Shown one piece after another: positions 1-5,845 of a DNA stretch of 5,845 nt (positions are counted from its first letter, which is position 1; every line of letters starts with the position of its first letter). Both the position numbers and the translations under genes were made by a program. A model generated the notes under the pieces. That model did no database searches. It was not told where the DNA came from and saw only the letters and a program-made list of their open reading frames with translations. This stretch comes from Prolixibacteraceae bacterium. Lineage in GTDB: Bacteria; Bacteroidota; Bacteroidia; Bacteroidales; Prolixibacteraceae. The stretch lies in assembly GCA_018399395.1 (NCBI GenBank), contig JAGYOI010000095.1, positions 1-5,845 on the forward strand, given 5' to 3'.

Positions 1-360
1 AACACGATCGATACAAGAATCTATTTCGTCGCGGCCAACAGGTTTCAGTAAAAAGTCGAAAGCGCTATTCCTGAAAGCTTCAAGCATGTAGTCTTCATAA
101 GCCGTAACCACCACAACATAAGGTATTTTTTCAAATCCCGAAAGTGCTTTTAGCAAGTCAATACCGCTAAGCACGGGCATTTGTATATCCAGAAAAAGAA
201 TGTCGGGTTTCTTGTTCACTATTTGGCAGAGTGCTTTTTCAGGTGAAGTTAAGCTGCCGGTTATTTCAATTCTTCCGGTTTCTTCAAGTAAAGCTTTAAG
301 TTGTTCAATGGCAGGCAGCTCGTCGTCGATAATTATGGCAGATAATGTTGGTTTGTGCAT
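1..360 (-). CDS. LytTR-type response regulator, receiver domain (3' end outside window)
   Basis: The first 120 residues of a two-component response regulator are present; the reading frame is still open at the window edge. Visible receiver-domain features are the acidic pair D12-D13 after a hydrophobic strand (SAIIIDDE), the predicted phosphoacceptor D58 in LFLDIQMP, the conserved switch Thr T86 in VVVVTAYEDY, and the invariant Lys K106 in FLLKPV. The TAYEDYMLEAFRNSAFDFLLKP style is typical of AlgR/LytR (LytTR) regulators, so a C-terminal LytTR DNA-binding domain is expected outside the window; this is inference. The ATG at 360-358 is chosen because the receiver domain begins right after it. 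No Shine-Dalgarno sequence or convincing promoter was found upstream. The gene follows the infB terminator on the same strand, so it is probably transcribed independently. No partner histidine kinase is in view. The target genes cannot be told from this sequence. Confidence 0.93.
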   Translation of the reverse strand, partial: MHKPTLSAIIIDDELPAIEQLKALLEETGRIEITGSLTSPEKALCQIVNKKPDILFLDIQMPVLSGIDLLKALSGFEKIPYVVVVTAYEDYMLEAFRNSAFDFLLKPVGRDEIDSCIDRV

Positions 361-436
361 AGTTATAAGGTTTGCACAATAAAAATAAGAAATTAGGAAT
401 AAATAACAAATAATTATGTGTGATTTAAAGTATCAT

Positions 437-451
437 TATGGTTGAACCATA
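437..451. promoter_or_regulatory. Perfect 7-1-7 palindrome, candidate operator
   Basis: TATGGTT-G-AACCATA is an exact inverted repeat with one central base, lying 77 bp upstream of the response-regulator start. Its right arm overlaps a second small dyad, AACC-ATA-GGTT (445-455). It is too short and too AT-rich to be a terminator and has no U-tract. A dimeric transcription-factor site is the simplest reading, but no protein is known to bind it and I could not place promoter elements around it. Confidence 0.35.
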
Positions 452-503
452 GGTTACAATATTAAAACATGCCCATAGCCATTGAAGATTAACCCAAATA
501 TCC

Positions 504-545
504 AATATCAAAAAAGGCTACCTTCACAGGCAGCCTTTTGATATT
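504..545 (-). terminator. Intrinsic terminator of the rimP-nusA-infB operon
   Basis: Read on the minus strand, the stem GGCT-g-CC / GG-t-AGCC closes a small TGTGAA loop and is followed at once by TTTTTT. The stem can extend outward through AAAA/TTTT and AATATC/GATATT, with two extra bases bulged in the T-tract. It begins 21 nt after the infB stop codon, where a terminator for the operon is expected. An additional AATATC copy at 548-553 could pair with 540-545 instead, a weaker alternative fold. Confidence 0.88.
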
Positions 546-565
546 TTAATATCTTGTGATTTTGC

Positions 566-3500
566 TTATAACTTTTTGGCAACTTCAACAGTGGTGAACG
601 ATTCGATGGTGTCGCCTACTTTTATGTCGTTAAAGTTGGCCACGTTTATACCACATTCGTAACCACTCCTTACTTCCTTGGCATCTTCTTTAAAACGTTT
701 CAGTGAGCCCAGGTCGCCGGTATAAATCACAATGCCGTCGCGAATAACCCTTGCTTTGTTGTTGCGGATTATTTTACCGTCGCGTACAATACATCCGGCA
801 ATGGTACCTACCTTGGTAATTTTATAAACTTCCTGTACCTCGGCTGTACCAGTAATTTCTTCTTTAATTTCGGGCGACAACATGCCTTCCATGGCTGCTC
901 GAAGTTCCTCTATGGCATCGTAAATAATTGAGTAAAGCCTGATGTCGATCTGCTCTTGTTCGGCCAGTTTACGTGCAGCGAGTGACGGGCGCACCTGGAA
1001 ACCAATAATGATAGCATCGGAAGCTGAAGCCAGCATAACGTCAGATTCTGAGATCTGGCCTACGGCTTTGTGTTTCACGTTCACCTGAATCTCTTCGGTT
1101 GAAAGTTTAATCAGCGAGTCGGCCAGGGCTTCAATAGAACCATCCACGTCACCTTTGATAATCACGTTCAATTCCTGGAAGTTTCCAATTGCAATACGTC
1201 GACCGATTTCGTCGAGGGTAATATGCTTTTGTGTACGCATACCCTGTTCGCGTTGCAACTGCTCACGTTTATTGGCTATTTGCCTTGCTTCACGTTCAGT
1301 GTCCATCACGTTAAACTTATCGCCGGCTTGTGGCGCGCCGTTCAGTCCCAAAATCAGGGCCGGTTCGGCCGGGCCGACATGTTTAATGCGCTGGTTCCGC
1401 TCGTTAAACATAGCTTTCACGTGACCCATATATTGTCCGGCAAGAAGAATGTCCCCTTCGTTTAATGTTCCGTTTTCAACCAGTATGGTAGCCACGTATC
1501 CACGTCCGCGGTCGAGTGTTGATTCAATAATAGAACCTGTCGCCCTTTTATTTGGATTGGCATTAAGCTCAAGAAGCTCAGCTTCAAGCAATACTTTTTC
1601 CATGAGCTCTTCAATGCCGATGCCGTTTTTAGCCGAGATATCGTGCGATTGATATTTTCCACCCCATTCTTCGACCATATAATTCATATTGGCCAGTTTC
1701 TCTTTAATTGTATCGGGGTTGGCACCTGGTTTGTCAATTTTGTTGATCGCGAAAACAATAGGCACACCGGCTGCTGTTGCGTGGTTGATTGCCTCAACGG
1801 TTTGAGGCATCACGCTGTCGTCGGCAGCCACTATAATAATGGCAATATCAGTAACCTGTGCACCACGGGCACGCATGGCGGTAAACGCTTCGTGTCCCGG
1901 GGTATCGAGGAATGTGATCTGACGTCCGTCGGGCATTTCAACATTGTATGCACCAATGTGCTGGGTAATACCACCGGCCTCACCGGCTATAACATTTGTT
2001 TTACGGATGTGGTCGAGCAACGATGTTTTACCGTGGTCAACGTGTCCCATAACGGTAACAATTGGAGGACGCGCCTGGAGATCATCCTCTGAATCCTCTT
2101 CTTCGTCTATCGCATCCATTACTTCAGCACTGATAAATTCAACCTTGAAACCAAATTCTTCAGCTACCAACGAAAGGGTTTCAGCATCGAGCCGCTGATT
2201 AATCGAAACAAACATGCCGAGTGTCATACAGGTTGCAATTACTTTGGTAACATCAACATCCATCATGTTTGCCAGTTCGTTTACCGAAACAAATTCGGTA
2301 ACCTGCAATGTTTTTTGTTGTTGTTCGGCTTTTTCCTGTTCCGATGCAATTTTTTCACTCGCGGCAGCACGTTTGTCACGACGGTATTTAGCACCTTTCG
2401 ATTTTGATTTATTTGTTAATCTTGCAAGTGTGTCTTTAACTTGTTTTTGAACATCCTGTTCTGAAACTTCTTTGTGGACAGGGCGTTTACGTTTATTCGC
2501 ATTGTTGCTTCTATTATTGCTTTTTCCCTTTGGAGCATTTGCGCTTTTATTTTGTTCTCCACCTTTTGAAACGTCAACGCGTTCTTTTTTAATTCTTTTG
2601 CGCTTACGGCGTTTCTGTTCCGAAGTTTTATTATCGCCGGCAGTCTCTTTTTTATCACCTTTTTGATTTTGATCCGACGGTTTATTATTTTGATTCTGAC
2701 GGGCTTTTCTTTCCTCTTCGCGTTGTTTTTTGGTTTTTTTGGGAGGCCTTGTCAGTTGGTTAATATTACTCAGGTCAATTTTGCCGATAACTTTGACTTC
2801 ACGTTCCGATTTTGGCACGCTTGTTTTAATTTCATTCTGATTATTCTGTTGGCTTTTCTCTTTTTGACCGCTTTCTTCAGTTTGCTTTTTTGGTTTTGGT
2901 GTATCAGCTTTCTTGTCGTCCTTTTTAGGGGGCTCAGGCTTTTTATCTTCTTTCTTAGGAGCTACTTCGCTTTTACTTGTTGATTTTTCTTCTTTAATCG
3001 GTTGCTTTTCTTTTTCAGGTTTCGAAGTTGGCTTTTCAGCCTTAGGTGTTGTTTTTTCCTCTTTTACTTCAGGTTTTTCAGGTTTATGATCATTCTTTTC
3101 AGGTGAAGGAGCTTCTTTTTTGGGTTCATTTTTAGGCTCTTTTTTATCGGTCGACTTTTTAGAAGGAGCTTTTTTGTCGTCGATATCAATTTTGCCTAAT
3201 ATTTTTACGCTTTGTTTGGGTGTTTCCGTTTTAATCTCTTCAACTTTTTTAGAAGAAGGTTCTTTGGGTGCAGCATTTGATTTTTTGGCGCTCAGATCTT
3301 TGATGATCACCATATTGTCATCATCTTTATCTTCGTCCGAAATATCATCATCATCATCTTGTTTTTCACCTTCAGATAAATCATCGAGCGTAACCGATTC
3401 GTTTTTCTGGTGACGGTGAGTTCTGATATTTAATTTTTCCGATTCCTTTTTCAGGTCGATGTCGCTGCTGTACTCTTTCTGGAGCAAAGCATATTTTTCA

Positions 3501-3634
3501 TCATCGATTTTTGCATTTGGATTCGGTTCGACTTGATGCCCCTTCTTGTTTAGGAATTCAACCATCGTAGAAATGCCTACGTTGAATTCCCTTGCAACTT
3601 TACCTAGTCGTTTTGTTCCTTTACCTGATGTCAT
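566..3634 (-). CDS. infB: Translation initiation factor IF-2, long Bacteroidota form
   Basis: IF-2 is the cytoplasmic GTPase that places fMet-tRNA on the 30S subunit and promotes 50S joining. The protein has 1022 residues against about 890 in E. coli; the excess is in the N-terminal part. Domains in order: a first IF2_N-like module (about 7-55); a low-complexity, probably disordered linker rich in Lys, Glu, Pro and Asp (about 90-440), with an acidic run near 93-106 and a basic run near 341-351; a second IF2_N module (about 444-500); the G domain (about 523-690); then domains II (about 697-790), III (about 812-915) and C-terminal IV (about 925-1015), which binds the fMet-tRNA acceptor end. All G motifs are intact: G1 GHVDHGKT 530-537, G2 Thr T557 in GGITQHIG, G3 DTPGH 577-581, G4 NKID 631-634, G5 SAK 667-669. 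The ATG at 3634 directly precedes the first IF2_N module and has a ribosome binding site. It is the last gene of the operon, 49 nt after nusA. Confidence 0.98.
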   Translation of the reverse strand: MTSGKGTKRLGKVAREFNVGISTMVEFLNKKGHQVEPNPNAKIDDEKYALLQKEYSSDIDLKKESEKLNIRTHRHQKNESVTLDDLSEGEKQDDDDDISDEDKDDDNMVIIKDLSAKKSNAAPKEPSSKKVEEIKTETPKQSVKILGKIDIDDKKAPSKKSTDKKEPKNEPKKEAPSPEKNDHKPEKPEVKEEKTTPKAEKPTSKPEKEKQPIKEEKSTSKSEVAPKKEDKKPEPPKKDDKKADTPKPKKQTEESGQKEKSQQNNQNEIKTSVPKSEREVKVIGKIDLSNINQLTRPPKKTKKQREEERKARQNQNNKPSDQNQKGDKKETAGDNKTSEQKRRKRKRIKKERVDVSKGGEQNKSANAPKGKSNNRSNNANKRKRPVHKEVSEQDVQKQVKDTLARLTNKSKSKGAKYRRDKRAAASEKIASEQEKAEQQQKTLQVTEFVSVNELANMMDVDVTKVIATCMTLGMFVSINQRLDAETLSLVAEEFGFKVEFISAEVMDAIDEEEDSEDDLQARPPIVTVMGHVDHGKTSLLDHIRKTNVIAGEAGGITQHIGAYNVEMPDGRQITFLDTPGHEAFTAMRARGAQVTDIAIIIVAADDSVMPQTVEAINHATAAGVPIVFAINKIDKPGANPDTIKEKLANMNYMVEEWGGKYQSHDISAKNGIGIEELMEKVLLEAELLELNANPNKRATGSIIESTLDRGRGYVATILVENGTLNEGDILLAGQYMGHVKAMFNERNQRIKHVGPAEPALILGLNGAPQAGDKFNVMDTEREARQIANKREQLQREQGMRTQKHITLDEIGRRIAIGNFQELNVIIKGDVDGSIEALADSLIKLSTEEIQVNVKHKAVGQISESDVMLASASDAIIIGFQVRPSLAARKLAEQEQIDIRLYSIIYDAIEELRAAMEGMLSPEIKEEITGTAEVQEVYKITKVGTIAGCIVRDGKIIRNNKARVIRDGIVIYTGDLGSLKRFKEDAKEVRSGYECGINVANFNDIKVGDTIESFTTVEVAKKL
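2759..3208 (-). repeat. Two copies of a V-K-[IV]-[LI]-G-K-I-D motif in the IF-2 linker
   Basis: Within the otherwise Lys/Glu/Pro-rich linker of IF-2, [11 protein letters not shown] (residues 143-153, bases 3176-3208) and [11 protein letters not shown] (residues 280-290) are near-identical hydrophobic islands. Both are followed within about ten residues by a Pro and paired Lys (APSKK; RPPKK). From memory, IF-2 of other Bacteroidota carries a similar GKIDL motif, which would argue that it is a conserved short binding motif and not drift. The role is unknown. Confidence 0.6.
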
Positions 3635-3640
3635 ATTTAA

Positions 3641-3646
3641 CCTTTC
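3641..3646 (-). promoter_or_regulatory. Ribosome binding site of infB
   Basis: GAAAGG on the minus strand ends 6 nt before the infB ATG. It is the only clear Shine-Dalgarno-like element among the starts in this window: nusA and rimP have A/T-rich upstream sequences without one. It supports the chosen infB start. Confidence 0.55.
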
Positions 3647-3683
3647 GAATTATTATTCTATAAAAAATTAAAATCTGTGTATT

Positions 3684-4919
3684 TTACTCAAATTCAGATT
3701 TTAAAACACTAATTACATTATCGACAGTTTCTTCTTCAAGATCAGACCGTTTTATAAGGTCTTCGCGTGTTAAGCTTAACACATTTTTAGCGGTATCGCA
3801 ACCAATTCCTTTCAATGTGTCGATAATCCAACCTTCAATTTCATCGGAAAACTCGTCGAGATTAACATCCTCGTCGTCTACCTCTGTTTCACGGAATACG
3901 TCAATTTCGTATCCGGTGAGCTGCCCGGCCAGTTTGATGTTGAGGCCGCCTTTGCCAATGGCCAGCGAAACCTCATCGGGTTTTAAATAAACTTCCGCCC
4001 TTTTGTCGTCTTCTTTTATTTTTATGCTTGATATTTTTGCCGGGTTTAACGCACGCTGAATGTAAAGGTTGAGGTTTGTTGTGTAATTAATAACGTCAAT
4101 GTTTTCGTTACGCAATTCACGGACGATACCGTGAATACGTGACCCTTTCATTCCTACACAGGCTCCAACCGGGTCGATCCGTTCATCGTACGATTCAACA
4201 GCAACTTTTGCACGTTGTCCGGGCTGGCGCACAATTTTTTTAATGGTAATAAGCCCATCAAAAATTTCGGGCACTTCAAGTTCGAACAGTCGTTCGAGAA
4301 ATGCCGGTTGTGTACGCGACAAAATTATCAGCGGGTTGTTGTTTTTTAGTTCTACCTTATAAACAACAGCTCTCACATTGTCGCCCTTGCGGAAAAAGTC
4401 AGACGGGATTTGTTCTGTTTTAGGCAATATAAGTTCGTTGCCTTCATCGTCGAGAACAAGCATCTCTTTTTTCCAAATCTGATAAACTTCACCGGTTACG
4501 ATGTCGCCAATTTTATCTTTGTATTTATTATAAATACTGTCTTTTTCAAGTTCGAGTATACGGCTGGCAAGGTTCTGGCGAAGGTTTAATATTGCACGGC
4601 GCCCAAAGTCGAGAAGCTTAACCTCATCGCTTACCTCTTCACCAACTTCGTAATCCTCATCAATCTTTTTGGCCTCCGACAATGGAACTTCTTTGTTGGG
4701 GTCGGTAAAATCCTCATCGGCAACTACTTCGCGATAGTGCCATATCTCGAAGTCACCTTTATCAATATTGATAATGATGTCAAAATTTTCATCACTCTCG
4801 TATTTTTTTTGCAGCATGCTGCGAAAAACGTCTTCGAGAACGCTCATCATGGTTGCCCGATCTATATTCTTCAGTTCCTTAAACTCGGAAAACGTATCAA
4901 TAAGGCTAAGGTTATCCAT
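3684..4919 (-). CDS. nusA: Transcription termination/antitermination factor NusA
   Basis: NusA binds RNA polymerase and nascent RNA in the cytoplasm and controls pausing, intrinsic termination and antitermination. The protein has 411 residues. It has the polymerase-binding N-terminal domain (about 1-125, with the conserved DFGRRAILNLRQNLASRI around 104-121), an S1 domain (about 135-200), KH1 (about 230-285, with DPVGACVGMKGSRIHGI at 249-265), KH2 (about 300-345, with the GxxG loop in IGKGGLNIKLA at 321-331), and a C-terminal helix-hairpin-helix-like segment (about 355-410, GIGCDTAKNVLSLTREDL). E. coli NusA (495 residues) has two C-terminal acidic repeats; here there is room for only one such segment, as I expect for this phylum. 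The ATG at 4919 is 14 nt after the rimP stop. The spacer is only A and T, so translation probably relies on an A-rich upstream region. NusA is known to regulate its own operon in some bacteria, which bears on the hairpin at 5410-5432. Confidence 0.98.
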   Translation of the reverse strand: MDNLSLIDTFSEFKELKNIDRATMMSVLEDVFRSMLQKKYESDENFDIIINIDKGDFEIWHYREVVADEDFTDPNKEVPLSEAKKIDEDYEVGEEVSDEVKLLDFGRRAILNLRQNLASRILELEKDSIYNKYKDKIGDIVTGEVYQIWKKEMLVLDDEGNELILPKTEQIPSDFFRKGDNVRAVVYKVELKNNNPLIILSRTQPAFLERLFELEVPEIFDGLITIKKIVRQPGQRAKVAVESYDERIDPVGACVGMKGSRIHGIVRELRNENIDVINYTTNLNLYIQRALNPAKISSIKIKEDDKRAEVYLKPDEVSLAIGKGGLNIKLAGQLTGYEIDVFRETEVDDEDVNLDEFSDEIEGWIIDTLKGIGCDTAKNVLSLTREDLIKRSDLEEETVDNVISVLKSEFE

Positions 4920-4933
4920 TTTTATTTTATTTT

Positions 4934-5392
4934 TTATTTAAACGAAATTATATTCTTTACCTTGGGGTTTTCGTCAAAGTTAAATCGAAGGGTTTTTAAC
5001 ACTTCAATTTTTTTCTTCTTTTCTTTTTCAATTGTTTTAACCTCAAGATCAAAGCCGTCGTCATCTACACTTTTAATAACGCCGGAAACTTGTTTGTCAT
5101 TGGCAGGGTTCACTTCAACCTCTTTACCAATGTTCTTTTTATATTGCCGGTGTACCGTAAACGGTTTTCCCAGGCCGGCAGATGAAACATTAAGTTCAAA
5201 ATCTTCAATGTCGCGATCGAGTTTTCCTTCAACAGAACGGCTGACATCGATGCATTTTTGAATGCTGACGCCATTGTCACCATCAATGATTACATCAATG
5301 ATGTTTCCTTTCTTTATTTGGATGCTCACGATGAAGTATTCATCTGATAATGCATCCAAAGCATATTTCTCAATCTGTTCCTTTTTTATCAT
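4934..5392 (-). CDS. rimP: Ribosome maturation factor RimP
   Basis: RimP binds free 30S subunits and assists late assembly of the small ribosomal subunit. At 152 residues it has the normal family length. The N-terminal alpha/beta domain (about 1-80) contains the family signatures DVIIDGDNGVSIQKCIDVSR (33-52) and LNVSSAGLGKPF (67-78). The latter has Ala where many homologues have Pro in SSPG, a substitution I believe is usual in Bacteroidota. The C-terminal SH3-like domain covers about 82-150 and includes a strongly basic stretch EKEKKKKIE (122-130). The ATG at 5392 is the only sensible start for a full-length protein. There is no Shine-Dalgarno sequence; the upstream sequence is TTGCAAC. It is the first gene of the operon, with a promoter and a leader hairpin upstream. 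Confidence 0.96.
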   Translation of the reverse strand: MIKKEQIEKYALDALSDEYFIVSIQIKKGNIIDVIIDGDNGVSIQKCIDVSRSVEGKLDRDIEDFELNVSSAGLGKPFTVHRQYKKNIGKEVEVNPANDKQVSGVIKSVDDDGFDLEVKTIEKEKKKKIEVLKTLRFNFDENPKVKNIISFK

Positions 5393-5409
5393 GTTGCAAG
5401 GCTAATAAA

Positions 5410-5432
5410 ATAGGGGACCAACAGTCCCCTAT
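5410..5432 (-). terminator. Terminator-like hairpin in the rimP leader, candidate attenuator
   Basis: On the minus strand ATAGGGGAC-TGTTG-GTCCCCTAT is a perfect 9-bp stem with a 5-nt loop, followed by TTTATT. It lies after the predicted rimP promoter and 17 nt before the rimP ATG, so it is in the leader RNA of the operon and not at the end of a gene: the gene on its other side is divergent. The U-tract is interrupted, so termination may be partial or factor-dependent. The hairpin is clear in the sequence; a regulatory role is inference. Confidence 0.6.
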
Positions 5433-5454
5433 AATGTTACTTACAGAATCGCCC

Positions 5455-5485
5455 CAAAAATACAAATAATAATGATTACAACAAA
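5455..5485 (-). promoter_or_regulatory. Promoter of rimP-nusA-infB (Bacteroidota type)
   Basis: On the minus strand TTTG (5485-5482) and TATTTTTG (5462-5455) match the -33 TTTG and -7 TAnnTTTG elements of the Bacteroidota primary sigma factor, separated by 19 bp, which is the usual spacing. Transcription would begin near 5450, giving a leader of about 58 nt that contains the 5410-5432 hairpin. Confidence 0.7.
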
Positions 5486-5510
5486 ATCAGGCAGTTAAAT
5501 ATCACACCGT

Positions 5511-5565
5511 TTGTATAATTTGATAATACTGGGTTCATTTATTGGCATTTATTGTATAATTATCA
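5511..5565. repeat. Short AT-rich direct and inverted repeats between the divergent genes
   Basis: TTGTATAATT occurs exactly at 5511-5520 and 5552-5561, 41 bp apart start to start. In addition TGATAAT (5521-5527) is the exact reverse complement of ATTATCA (5559-5565). They lie between the rimP promoter and the likely promoter of the HD-domain gene. Because the segment is very AT-rich, chance is a real possibility. Confidence 0.3.
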
Positions 5566-5587
5566 TTATAAAATTGTAAAACTTATC

Positions 5588-5595
5588 TATTTTTG
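5588..5595 (+). promoter_or_regulatory. Possible -7 element for the HD-domain gene
   Basis: TATTTTTG matches TAnnTTTG and is identical to the -7 element of the rimP promoter. No good TTTG is found 19-20 bp upstream, where the sequence is CATTATAA, so this is a half-supported promoter. Transcription would start near 5601, about 50 nt before the TTG start codon. Confidence 0.4.
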
Positions 5596-5606
5596 TGCAA
5601 AATAAA

Positions 5607-5648
5607 ATGAATAAAAACGAAGAACGATTAGAAAGGATAATATTCTAA
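5607..5648 (+). other. Possible 13-codon leader ORF before the HD-domain gene
   Basis: ATG at 5607 opens a frame coding for [13 protein letters not shown] that ends with TAA at 5646-5648, one base before the TTG start of the next gene. It begins only a few bases after the predicted transcription start. There is no ribosome binding site and no recognisable peptide. It may be a coupled leader peptide or chance; I favour chance, but the close junction is noted. Confidence 0.15.
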
Positions 5649-5649
5649 T

Positions 5650-5845
5650 TTGCAAACCAATAAACGAAAAATATTAAATGATCCGGTATTCGGCTTTATC
5701 AGTCTGCATTCTGATATTATATTTGATCTGATAGAGCATCGTTACATTCAGCGACTCAGGCGAATAAAACAACTTGGATTGTCGGCACTCGTATACCCGG
5801 GGGCCAATCATACCCGTTTTGAGCATGCCCTTGGCGCATTGCATT
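5650..5845 (+). CDS. SAMHD1-like HD-domain phosphohydrolase (5' end only)
   Basis: The first 65 residues are present. The sequence [16 protein letters not shown] followed by [13 protein letters not shown] and [15 protein letters not shown] is the N-terminal part of the HD phosphohydrolase family that includes SAMHD1 and related dNTP triphosphohydrolases. H59 in RFEHALG corresponds to the first metal-binding His of the HD site (H167 of SAMHD1, RFEHSLG); the HD pair and last Asp lie outside the window. Substrate is therefore unproven: dNTPs are likely, other nucleotides possible. The frame has an upstream stop at 5638-5640 and no ATG before the conserved region, so the start is most likely TTG at 5650, giving [12 protein letters not shown], which begins where I expect relatives to begin. 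The ATG at 5678 is in another frame and soon stops. The gene is divergent from rimP. Confidence 0.85.
   Translation, partial: MQTNKRKILNDPVFGFISLHSDIIFDLIEHRYIQRLRRIKQLGLSALVYPGANHTRFEHALGALH

Noticed and set aside
200..382. 60-codon plus-strand frame opposite the response regulator
   Set aside because: Antisense to a clear receiver domain, Ser-rich, no family resemblance.
407..416. CAAATAATTA as a reverse-strand promoter element for the response regulator
   Set aside because: On the minus strand it reads TA-ATTA-TTTG, with four bases instead of two between the elements, and no matching -33 element was found.
1643..2092. 149-codon open frame on the plus strand opposite the IF-2 G domain
   Set aside because: It lies wholly antisense to the most conserved part of infB, its composition (Cys, Asn, His rich) mirrors the opposing codons, and it has no recognisable domain or start signal.
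2117..2119. Internal ATG (Met506) as start of a short IF-2 isoform like the E. coli internal starts
   Set aside because: It falls just before the G domain, but there is no ribosome binding site upstream, so the sequence gives no positive support.
2663..2983. Very hydrophobic 106-codon plus-strand frame that looks like a membrane protein
   Set aside because: The Phe/Leu richness is simply the complement of Lys and Glu codons of the IF-2 linker.
3635..3683. Missing ylxR and L7Ae-like gene between nusA and infB as a deletion
   Set aside because: The 49-nt gap shows no remnant, and direct nusA-infB adjacency is, as far as I know, normal in Bacteroidota.
4737..5261. 174-codon open frame on the plus strand across the nusA start and rimP
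   Set aside because: It is antisense to two certain genes and rich in Phe and Ser, as expected opposite Lys/Glu-rich coding sequence; no promoter or ribosome binding site.

Overview
The window is a core translation and transcription locus from a member of the Bacteroidota, probably Bacteroidales or Marinilabiliales; the lower rank is a guess. Four things point there. NusA and IF-2 have the sequence character of that phylum. IF-2 carries a very long Lys/Glu-rich N-terminal extension. The best promoter fits the phylum's -33 TTTG / -7 TAnnTTTG pattern. Most genes lack a clear Shine-Dalgarno sequence.

Layout from left to right. Positions 1-360 (minus) hold the N-terminal receiver domain of a LytTR-type response regulator whose 3' end lies outside the window. 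Positions 361-565 are non-coding and contain a perfect 7-1-7 palindrome (437-451) and the intrinsic terminator of the infB operon (504-545, minus). Positions 566-5392 (minus) are a compact operon transcribed rimP -> nusA -> infB, with gaps of 14 and 49 nt. Positions 5393-5649 are a divergent intergenic region. It holds a well-formed promoter for rimP-nusA-infB, a terminator-like hairpin in the rimP leader, short AT-rich repeats, and a weaker rightward promoter. From 5650 (plus) a SAMHD1-like HD-domain phosphohydrolase gene begins, probably at TTG, and runs off the right edge.

How the genes work together. RimP matures the 30S subunit, NusA tunes RNA polymerase pausing, termination and antitermination, and IF-2 loads initiator tRNA and drives subunit joining. 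The rimP-nusA-infB order is ancient and widespread. The bacterial genes that often sit between nusA and infB (ylxR and the L7Ae-like ylxQ) are absent here.

I see no novel defence system, mobile element, CRISPR array, or tRNA or rRNA gene. The observations most worth a second look are regulatory: a terminator-like hairpin between the rimP promoter and the rimP start, whose loop is complementary to the bases at the start codon; the palindrome upstream of the response regulator; and a duplicated short motif in the disordered linker of IF-2.
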